From: Malurus cyaneus samueli
Taxonomy: Eukaryota; Chordata; Aves; Passeriformes; Maluridae
Assembly: GCA_009741485.1 (NCBI GenBank)
Contig: CM019216.1
Location: forward strand, 27,545,741 to 27,609,740
Direction: 5' to 3'
Length of the DNA: 64,000 bases
The notes under the pieces are model-generated. The model saw only the letters and a list, made by a program, of their open reading frames with translations, did no database searches and was not told the DNA's origin. The translations under genes and the position numbers were made by a program. Positions 25,101-64,000 of the stretch are shown here, piece by piece. How positions within the stretch are numbered: the first letter of the stretch is position 1; each line of letters begins with the position of its first letter.

Positions 25101-27978
25101 TAAGCTCAGCTTGTGAGTGCTATGGACATTCTTTTCTTGATAAAGGACTCACTGCTCACTAAAAATATCCAGCTTTTGAAGTAGAAATGATTCTCCTTCA
25201 GCATCCCTGGACTTCACAGACACTCAGAAGCCATTATGATTTGTTATAACCCTACCCCCTCAGTCTCCCCCAGTGTGAAACTATCTCAAAGGAGAAAAAG
25301 TAAAACAGAAATATTGAAAACATTTGTTCTCAACTTTTCCACTTTTCTGAGGATGATTCTAAGACAAAAGTAGGTAGAATTTGCAGGACCACTGCAAACT
25401 TCCAAACAAGTAAGATATTACACACAATTATGAATCACTTCTTATCATAAAGGGCATTGACAAGATAAACACTGATTTATTCACACTAATATTTAAAGAG
25501 TACTGCAGAAAAGAGAAGGAAAAGCATAATGCTACAGAGGAAAACCTCTCAAATGCTATGCATATTTATATTCTGTTTTGTCTGCAACAGTGAAGCTTGC
25601 AATTCATCAGCTAGTCCTTAACCCATACTCCATGCAAGTTCATGACTTTACTGGAGGGAAAAAATGGGCTACATGAATCACAGTTCCTATTGTTGAAGAG
25701 CTAAAATTAAGATTTGTGAAGATCAAAAACTGTCCTAGCTTTAGTGTCTGTCTAGTCATTTACCCATCAACAAAACATTTTTAAGCCTCAAAGACTAACC
25801 TTTTGCACAGTAGGACAAGAAACAGTAGAAACAATGGAGCTCAGCTCCCCTTCTTTATATTTTCTTTTCATATTTTTCCCTAGTATTACAAATTTATGAT
25901 TTTGCAACTGATTTCACATCTGATTATTGCTCTTCTTCTTGGCTAGATATCAACAACTGCTGATACCTAAGGCTGGTATTCTTATCCTCAAAGCCCAACA
26001 GAGCCAAATGTGTGACTCACAAAGTTCCATCTAACAGTCCCTTTGTTCAGAAAACCCAGTCTTAAAATGAGATGAATTGAAATGAAAAAACTCAGACTGA
26101 AACATACACACAGTCTTAAATAACAGAAAATACACCATGAGCTTGGAAAGTGCAAAGCATTTAATTTTTAAGATCTCTTCCGGGCTTCCACTGGAACCAT
26201 ATGGAGCTTACATTTCCTTATATTCTACATCTACTTTATCCTATATTATAACTCACATGAGAATACAGTGGCCTAATGGACACACATAATACAAAATATA
26301 ATATTTTGCATATTAGCTCTAGAGTATGGTATTTTTTTTCTGAGCTTACACAACTATGACTGACAGCAAAGGTCATTGAAATGTATTTAGTCATCCTTGT
26401 ATTTAATTTGCAGTTTCCCCCTCAGGTATTAATTTGTATTTACAATTAAAATGCAGATTTACTAGTAACTCTCAAGAAAACAAGCCTGTTGGTGAAGCAA
26501 CAGAATTTCCGTCTCAATTTTCAGAATTGCAGTCACATCACAATCTTTCTATTTCAGTGTAATTCAAATGTTCAGCAGCTATAGAAATTAGACTGCCTTA
26601 TCTGGGATGTTATAATGTCAATAATTCATCTAATACCTGATGCTTGGTCTCTGAATAGAAGTAAAGGAAGAACCAAGAAACTGGAAGAAAAATTTACTGC
26701 CTCTAATATCTCATCTCTTCAGTCAAGGTGTTGTACAGAAACTAGAATTCATTGTAAATGCAGCCTCACCTATAAATCTTAGTCCTTTAATACTTTTTAA
26801 CCATCTTAGGAGTGACACTATCACTGTTAGGTTCATTGGCCAGGCAGTAAGGTCTCAAACTGTATGAAGACATGACTCATACCACTCCTGGGGCAAGCCT
26901 ACAATGCTTATCAACTAAAGTTCCCATTGCAGTGACCCTACAAGGCTGTCAAACACATAATACCCATTTTGGGGATGATGAGATATGATCTTCTTACTCT
27001 TGCATACACAGTATATTCAACTATAGTTTATAAAGTCTTATACCCAACATCTTTTGCAATGTACAAGGATTTTTTTTATTGCATCAATATGTTCTGTCCT
27101 ATATAGCTTAGGATTTGTAAAGCATAAATTAATGTATTATGTTCAAATATATACATAGTTTATATATTAACATTAAAATGGTTTTTCAAGGCAGAATTAG
27201 AATTGGTCTTTGAAAACGAAGCTTTCTGATTTTCAAAGGCTGGGATTTGTTATGTCTTGGGTTTTTTTGTTTTTTTTTTGTAAAAATTACTGACTCTTTT
27301 AACACTGCTGAATTTGTTTTCAGGGCTGTATTTTTATTTTTAAAAAAAGAATAAAAATATGAGGAACCCTTGGTATAGTAGCAGACTCTGATACAGATGT
27401 TCATGTGATGTGATGTTACTATGGCTTCCTCTCTTTTTTTTCTGATTGAAAATATGAAATCTAGAGGTGAGCAGGAATTTTACTATGCAAACTACATCGC
27501 TGAACAATTTTCATTAATTTACAAAATGCTGAGAATCCATTTCTTAAATGTCCATCTTTTGCCCACTCGGGTAGGAGACAGCCACCCTCTCTACCCTTTA
27601 TTCTCAATTAGGAGACACAAACGATCAAGAAAGCCATTCCCCTCCTTCTAACACTGGCCCTTCCAGATGGTAATTCAGCTCACCCCAGTCAGACACCTGT
27701 CTGAGAACACGGCAAACCACCTTCAGGAATGTCTGTTTCTCTCCACTGGCCATCAAGGGTGGACAGGGTGACTGGCTCATAGCTCAAGATTTTCTTAAGT
27801 TTGTGATATAAATTACATGGTTATGGCCAGCTTGTGATGCTCTACCATTCTCTGACAGCCAAGGACCATAGGTACCACTTTATCTGACACCATGGGCTGC
27901 CCAGACTGCAGCCTGGGGACCAACTTAGAAGAGCCAAGTTTCAGAAACATTACTGAAATGTCCATTTCCCAGGAAGTT

Positions 27979-28056
27979 ATATGTATATATGCATGCATGT
28001 ACACATGTGTATTTATATATGTATGTATGCATATAGATGTGTATATATATATATAA
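27979..28056. repeat. AT/TG alternating purine-pyrimidine microsatellite
   Basis: About 78 bp of nearly uninterrupted alternating purine-pyrimidine sequence (TA, TG, CA and GCATGC units), ending in a pure (TA)7 run. Such tracts are length-polymorphic and can form cruciform or left-handed DNA. Confidence 0.85.
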
Positions 28057-29308
28057 CTTGAGAGCATGAAAATATGTGAAACACCAACCTTTCTTATGAA
28101 TCAGGAATTCTCAACTCAATAAGTCTAACTGGAAGCCCGTTTATTTCTGGACTCTGATATTTGAAGATGAGGTATTAGAGAAAGACAGCTATTTTAACAC
28201 CTGGTTTCAATCCAGTTAAAAACTTTGCACCTGATACATTCTTCCCCATTAAGTCAAATTTATGCTAATACTGTCCTGATTAGTAAATACTATTTAAAGC
28301 TGATTTATGGGATGATTTCTGAATAAGGTAGGTGTCTAGATTCTGTGAATTTCAGCTATCAGATTATATGACAACATTGAACTTCACAAGTTATCTATAG
28401 GTATCTCTGCAAAACAGTGGAATAGCCTGCAGGATGACAAGTAGTGGCAATTAGGGAGAGATTTTTCTCATGCTGAGTAAATCTTTGCTTTTATTGAACA
28501 CAACACATTCTCTAGCATTCAAAACCACAGAACTCCAGCGTTCAAGTTATTTTATGGAAAATTCAGTTAGCTTCATGCAACTCACTCAATTCTGAAGATA
28601 CAGGTCTTGAAACACAAGACATGTACTTAAACAATTCCCAAACTGGATTGCATAAGCTGTGCTCTACAATGCTTAATGAAAGGTGAAGCAAAGGGCACTG
28701 CGCTGACAGGCTCAGCATGACAACTGTGTATCTTCTTTTGAAGGAGCAACATCTCTGGCCTCTCTTTACCACATATCACAGCATGGTGTGGGCAGACCTG
28801 AACTCATTCTATAAATCATACTGTATCCTGAAAGACATTTCTTCCTTTTTCTTCCCACTGAAAAATGCTTCCGGCTGTAACTTCACATCTACAACATCCT
28901 GCTACTCTTTAGGATCTAGAAAAAGCAGCAAAGGTACAGAAGGGACACATTTGTCTTCAATTCATTTGAGCTCTGAGGGAAACACCTAATGATGTATTTA
29001 CAGCATGCTGTTTTCAAAGCACTATCCATTAAAATATTAATAACCTATTCATTCACTTCACCCCATATTTCTACTGCATTCCAGAAGCAGAAGTACTTAG
29101 AATGATAATTTTGAGAGCTGAACACAGGAATCACATCTTCATGCTCAACTGTTAAATGATATCCCAAATCAATCAAGATATAACATCTAGTTTTAAGGCA
29201 CTAATGGCAAAAGCACAAACTAAACAAGACTGCACTTGTGTCGTTTTTTTCAAGCACAGGAACTGGATCAATAGCCACTTTTCATGGCAAGCATCACTGT
29301 ATTTATTT

Positions 29309-29425
29309 TAGAATCAGAGAAACTGATGCACATAAAATTAAACGGATTGCTTAAAGCTATTTGATACCTTCCGGCAATATGGCACAGAGTTTCAGACTTC
29401 GTGTAACTTACAGGTCAAGTCTGTC
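29309..29425 (-). repeat. possible ancient MIR-like SINE remnant
   Basis: 'cagagaaactgatgcacata' then 'ggattgctta' and 'atggcacagagtttcagact' follow the order of the reverse-complement MIR (gaggaaactgaggcacagag, agtaacttgccc, gtggcagagccaggattc). It is highly diverged. Confidence 0.35.
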
Positions 29426-30787
29426 ACACAGAAAAGCAACTGCTATTTTCCTCTAAAATTGCAATGTTGCTGCTTACCTAGCAAATGAGAGGCAAGCTCA
29501 TGTCCTTTTCTCTCTCTACCCACAGTTCTTGCCTTTCTGAAAAGCATCCTGTTCCTCAGACTCCTGGGATAACAGCAAGGAGCAGAAGCTCCCTTTCTAG
29601 CTGAAGCTGGTTTCTCTTAAAAAAAAAAAACATGGTAGTAATTAAACCCACTTTGGGCTAGCAAATAGTTATATGCTTGCAGGTGAAGTGTTCAGTCAGA
29701 AGTCAGTCCTGTTTAATGTCGTGCTTAAGCAACCAGGACTATTGTGCTTAAATAATTGAGTCCCTAGGCAAAGGCTGATGGCAAATCCTAGGATATAGTA
29801 ACATTTGTGTTACACACCTTCTGCTGCAGCAAGTCTTTGTACTTTGGCACTGAAGGCAGGTGTTCCATTCTGTATTTCTGGTTTTAACTCTTAATGCCTG
29901 CTAAACTCTCTATCAGAATTAGGTATTTATACCATATCCTCATTTTGCAACATCATACCTGGTACTCACTGGCCAGGAGACTCTCCCAGTGTGTAGGCAG
30001 ACCTTAACTCTCTATTTAAGGGAGATCTAAACATATGTTCCCATATTAGGTCCTAGTTTAACAACTAATTAACTTGATGCGTATCATTTTCATTTTTGTT
30101 TTCTGTTGCAACTCTTTCATGCTTAGGGGATATTTGATTCACTGCTGTCTCTGAGAAAAAGAAAGATACAGAGAACAATTCAGTAATTTAATGGCTGAGA
30201 GGGAAAAGACCTGAATTTCCATCTGCCTCATGTAAGTATTTTATAGCCTATATATAGGCTTCAGCTCTTTCCAGAAGGGTTGGAATAGAGGCAAAAAAAT
30301 ACAGCAAGCTAGAAGTGATCTGACAAAAAGGATGTTACCGGTGAAGAGACTGTTGTAACAGAGTACTCAACAGAGGCAAAGGGACCTGATACAAAATGGA
30401 GGAAGGGGACAGCAGAGACATGGTATTTTGGAGGGGCAAAGTGTAGAGCTGCAATCCTGGTCCCAGGAAATCAGCCAGAGGCGTGCTTTTCTGCAGGTGC
30501 TTTGGGGCCAACTCACAGAAAAGTCTCAGGATCCAACTCTGACTTCTCTAGAGCATCACACCACCTATGCAGGAATGGAAGAGCACCAGTTTCTTCACTG
30601 TAAGGTCTCTCCTTCCTGTAAAGCTTTATTTCAGACAGAAACACATACTCTTGGAGAACGTTCAGAGGGTAAGTTCCGGCTATGGCAGTGTCCATTCAAT
30701 CAAAAGGCTGTACGTAATTTTTAATTTCCCCCCCAGCACTGGCCTGGAGAAAAAGACAGCTGCTCCAATGACACAGGGTGCCCTAAT

Positions 30788-30998
30788 CCCACAGACTCTG
30801 GCAAATCCCTTGGCTGTGTGTTTGGGGTATTTACTATCGGTGGGTTGGTAAATCCAAGGACACGGGTGTGGGGTCGCACGGACGCTGGCATATCGCTTGG
30901 CTGTGTGCGTGGGGGTATTTACCACCGCTGGGTTGGTAAATCCAAGGACACAGGTGTCCAGTCCCACAGATCCTTAGCTCTGTGTTTTGGGGTATTAG
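30788..30998. repeat. minisatellite, ~88-bp unit, about 2.4 copies
   Basis: Blocks recur at a spacing of 87-88 bp: 'cccacagactctggca' (30788), 'cgcacggacgctggca' (about 30875) and 'cccacagatcc' (30963), and likewise 'ttggctgtgtg' (30810 and 30897) and 'gggttggtaaatccaaggac' (30842 and 30930). The array ends where the GTGCC repeat and CpG island begin. Confidence 0.85.
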
Positions 30999-31041
30999 GC
31001 TGGAGCCGGAGAGGTGCGGGCTCAGGACACCCGGTTGGGCC

Positions 31042-31212
31042 GGGCCGTGCCGAGCAGTGCCGAGCAGTGCCGTGCCGTGCAGTGCCGTGCAGTGCGTGCA
31101 GTGCCGTGCCGTGCCGTGTCGGGCAGTGCCGGGTCGGGCAGTGCCGTGCCGGGTCGGGTCGGGCCGATCCGTCCGTGCCGTGTCGCGTGCCGTGCCGTGC
31201 CAGGCCGGGCCG
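31042..31212. repeat. degenerate (GTGCC)n pentanucleotide tract
   Basis: About 170 bp built from GTGCC, GCAGTGCC and GGGTCGGGC variants, purely GC-rich and unlike unique sequence. Open frames running through it on both strands (Pro/Arg/Cys/Ala runs) are repeat artefacts. Confidence 0.9.
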
Positions 31213-31651
31213 GACACAGGTGAGGCGGCTCGCGCCGGCCCCGCCCTTCCCCCGGCACCACCTGGGGGGCGGGGTCACGGCCCAGCGGATGGATACATCA
31301 CCTGCGGTCGCCAGGTGACCCCCTTATCCCCGGACACCGCTAGGTGCCCTGCGAATGCCGGAGGGCATTTTTATCTTTCGGGAAGTGCCGCGAAGGAGCC
31401 GCGTGGCGGCGCGGCGTTAGGGACCCGCGGACTATTTGTCACTGCCGGAATGAGGGGCTGTCGCGGCCGAGGGTGGGCGTGCGCGCGCGCGCCGTCCCGG
31501 TAGCGGGCGGGCAGGGAGGCAGAGAGGCGGATGCGTCCGCGTCCGCAAGTAGTTCCGGTTGAGGAAGTCGGCGCTCGCGGCCGCCGGTTCCCGTGGCCGC
31601 GCCAGGGCAGGAGCGTTCCCGGCCCCGCTCCGGCCCCGCTCCAGCCCCGCC

Positions 31652-61643
<29,992 letters not shown>

Positions 61644-63788
61644 GTAAGTAAACACTTTAACCAAGCATTCTGTCACTTTTTTTTGAAAGCTACGTAAGAG
61701 AAGTATAGCAAACATTATGCATGTTAAAATGCCTTTTACAGTTGAAAACATTTTGACTCAGAGCTAAGTGCTTTTTTCACTGTCTTTTGAAGGCTGTTTC
61801 TAGGTTCTATAAGTTTTAACTACATTTTCTATTACATTTCTATTACCAAACATTATGATCCAACATGTAGCTTGTTTATGACTCTTTATATTGTGTTTTT
61901 CACTGATGGGTAGTTCTTTGACAGTATAGTTTGAGTCTTTTTTATTTATCTTTTTCCATGTTACAGGGATAAGATAGGGTTAGTATTTATAGTGACATGG
62001 TCTTCCCTCATTCTCTGTAAACCTTATGAGAAATCCTAGGGTGTTTTGAGCCCTTCTTCTGCTGAATTCCAGGCTGTTGTTTGCAGCAAGGTGCACTGTA
62101 AGAAACACAGACATTTCAAGGAACCTGCTGTTAAATCCTGTAGTTGTGTGTTCACTGCAGTAAGTTGGCAAGTTGTAATACTCTTAGAAGAAGATTGAAG
62201 AGCCATTTACAAGTACACGACCACCTTTTTCTCAAGAATCTCAACTTGTATGCTTAAATAAATGACTTGAAGGACTTTTTCAGAATGGTTGCAGTAAATC
62301 TAAGTGAGGCAAATATGAACCGTGGAGAAATTCTCTGGAGTGTGTGGCTTTATGAAAGGAACATCTGAACGAAGAACTCATCTTGACTGATAATCTCTAT
62401 ATTGAGTCCCAAATACTTATCAGAGTGATGCAAATGTTTATATGGAGGAACAGCTATTAATGAGGCTCATAATCTTAGACGCAGTGGCCAAAAGAAACAG
62501 CAAATCCTGCTTGTTTTAGCTTTTGTGGGGTTAGTAACAATCTTCCAAAATGACTGGCTAGAGGACTTCTGCCTTGAAGTGGATGATTACACAGTTTACC
62601 AATGAATGAAGAAGAAATGTGTAAGTTTTAGAACCAAGGTTTCAGAAATAATAAAATCTGTCTAGAAAAGGCTCTTGAGTAACAATTGCTGGGGTAACTC
62701 CTTGAGACACAGGACTGCACTAAAGAAATTGCTTCTGGTGCACAGCCCTAGTAATTGAATTTGACCATATCTACATGCTGCTAGGTTTAAAGTGTACTAG
62801 AATTGCACAGAGATTCAGGAAATCAAGTTTGAAGCAATCATACTTCCCAAATTTAAAAGTTTTCTTTCATGTAAAATAAAAGACAATCTTTCTTTAACTA
62901 TTGTTTATTAATCTAATAAAATGGTTATAAAATATGCCATACAAATAATGAGAAAGAACAGTGTTGAGTGTGGATAAAGGTTTGCTATGTAGATATCACA
63001 ATCTCTGCAGCTTTTAATACAAACAAGTATATAGGAGAATGCCTATGGAAATTGCCTTATTCAGGGAGGATGGTGATTCAGCTGAAACAGATTTTGAATA
63101 CTTTCAGTCTCAAAAATCAAGAACTGGTACAATCTACTCCAGTTCATGAAGTGGGAATATATTATCACGTCTTGACAATGTTTAGAGAATAGTAAACAAA
63201 GTTTCTATATTTAAGAAAGGGTGTGAATTATGTATGAAGCAGAAGTTTCATGTAATTCTTAAGTTCACTGAAGAAAAAGAATAATGGGTCTGCATTTTTC
63301 ATGTTTTCCTAAGACATTGTGTATAATTTAAGAAGTATGAACTTAGGCAACTGGTTAAAATGTGTTGTGCATTTAGAGATTGTGATGGCACACTGTACAG
63401 AAAGTTATCTTAAAGGAGATTAAATCTGTAATACATTTATTGCCCTAAAGTATGCTAGGTAGGCATATTAAGATATACAAATTGGGGTGTGACAGGGCAC
63501 ATGAACATTTCAGTTTGTAGTAGCCCGCATTCAGAAGCATTCTGCCATTGTCGTGGAGAGAGGTTACCAGTTACTCCTCCCTAAAGGATAATAAGCCTAC
63601 TCGGGTTTTTTGTCTACAAAAAACTTTTGAATCAAATGATAGAATGTGTTTTTAAAATATGCTACTCAGGATGGGCATCAATAGGAAGCACTGAAATACC
63701 ATACAAGAATTATGACTTGAGGGCAGGGATAGGGAAAGGGGGATAAATTATTTTCAAGATCATTTTGTTAGCATGGGTTAAATTATAT
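61644..63788 (+). other. SMAP1 intron 4, 5' part
   Basis: It begins GTAAGTA. The Lys/Glu-rich exon expected next was not found before the window ends. Confidence 0.7.
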
Positions 63789-64000
63789 AACTGCAGAATA
63801 GCTTGGGTTGGAAGGGACCCTTGGATGTCATTCAGTTTTCCCTGAAGGGAGACCCTCTCTCCAAATTGGGTCATCCAGAACAGATAGTTTCTCCTTGTGT
63901 AGGGTTGAGTTTTGATTATCTCTGGGGCTGGAGACTCCACAACCTCTCTGGGCTGCCTGTTCCACTATTCAGCCACCTCCACAGTAAAAATAATAACATT
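63789..64000 (-). mobile_element. CR1 LINE 3' part, cut by window end
   Basis: 'gcttgggttggaagggaccc', 'gggtcatccagaacag' and 'tctggggctggagactccac', 'cctctctgggctgcctgttc' are the complement of the CR1 3' end in minus orientation. It continues past the right edge. Confidence 0.88.

Larger units (their letters stand above)
19801..30780. other. intergenic block with reversed strand composition
   Basis: Over roughly 19.9-30.4 kb the + strand becomes A/C-rich (e.g. 26041-26100 has 26 A and 15 T), opposite to the blocks on either side. No exon was identified on either strand. The block ends just left of the SMAP1 CpG island, so a divergent minus-strand non-coding transcript is one explanation. 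Confidence 0.4.

Noticed and set aside
24710..25162. 150-codon + frame with CKFC ... CSHC spacing suggestive of a zinc finger
   Set aside because: The spacing does not fit a known finger, a poly-T run encodes Phe repeats, and no splice or promoter signals accompany it.
30834..31318. Overlapping long open frames on both strands through the GC tract upstream of SMAP1
   Set aside because: They are translations of the minisatellite and GTGCC repeat; low-complexity Cys/Arg/Pro/Ala runs with no domain.

Overview
The window is nuclear DNA from a bird, most likely a neoavian species. The evidence is intron-split vertebrate genes, CpG-island promoters, several CR1 LINE copies and copies of one avian endogenous-retrovirus LTR family. 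There are no operons, bacterial ribosome sites or CRISPR arrays. Gene identities rest on reading the translated exons; no database search was run.

Layout, all on the + strand unless stated. Positions 1-~920 may be the last two exons and 3' UTR of an unidentified upstream gene. From 2259 to 9176 lies a complete three-exon SDHAF4 gene (mitochondrial succinate dehydrogenase assembly factor 4, 98 aa), starting in a CpG island at about 2.04-2.53 kb. Its second intron holds a 3'-terminal processed pseudogene of GLE1 (an mRNA export factor) on the minus strand. This pseudogene is joined in the same orientation to a truncated CR1. About 22 kb of intergenic DNA follows (9.2-31 kb) with a CR1 scrap, possible ancient SINE remnants and no convincing gene. 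A second CpG island (31.0-32.1 kb), preceded by an ~88-bp minisatellite and a degenerate GTGCC repeat, opens SMAP1 (small ArfGAP 1). SMAP1 exons 1-4 (31652-31769, 57692-57825, 58461-58546, 61568-61643) encode the whole Arf GTPase-activating zinc-finger domain (138 aa). The rest of the gene lies beyond the right edge. Its 26-kb first intron holds an unusually long CR1 (39.75-42.3 kb), a second ~1-kb CR1 and four related LTR fragments.

SDHAF4 and SMAP1 are neighbours in the same order and orientation on human 6q13 (recalled, with FAM135A upstream), so the order is conserved. Their products work in unrelated processes: respiratory complex II assembly and clathrin-dependent membrane traffic. The most unusual item is the GLE1-CR1 fusion, which looks like template switching during CR1 retrotransposition. 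I found no novel multi-gene system.
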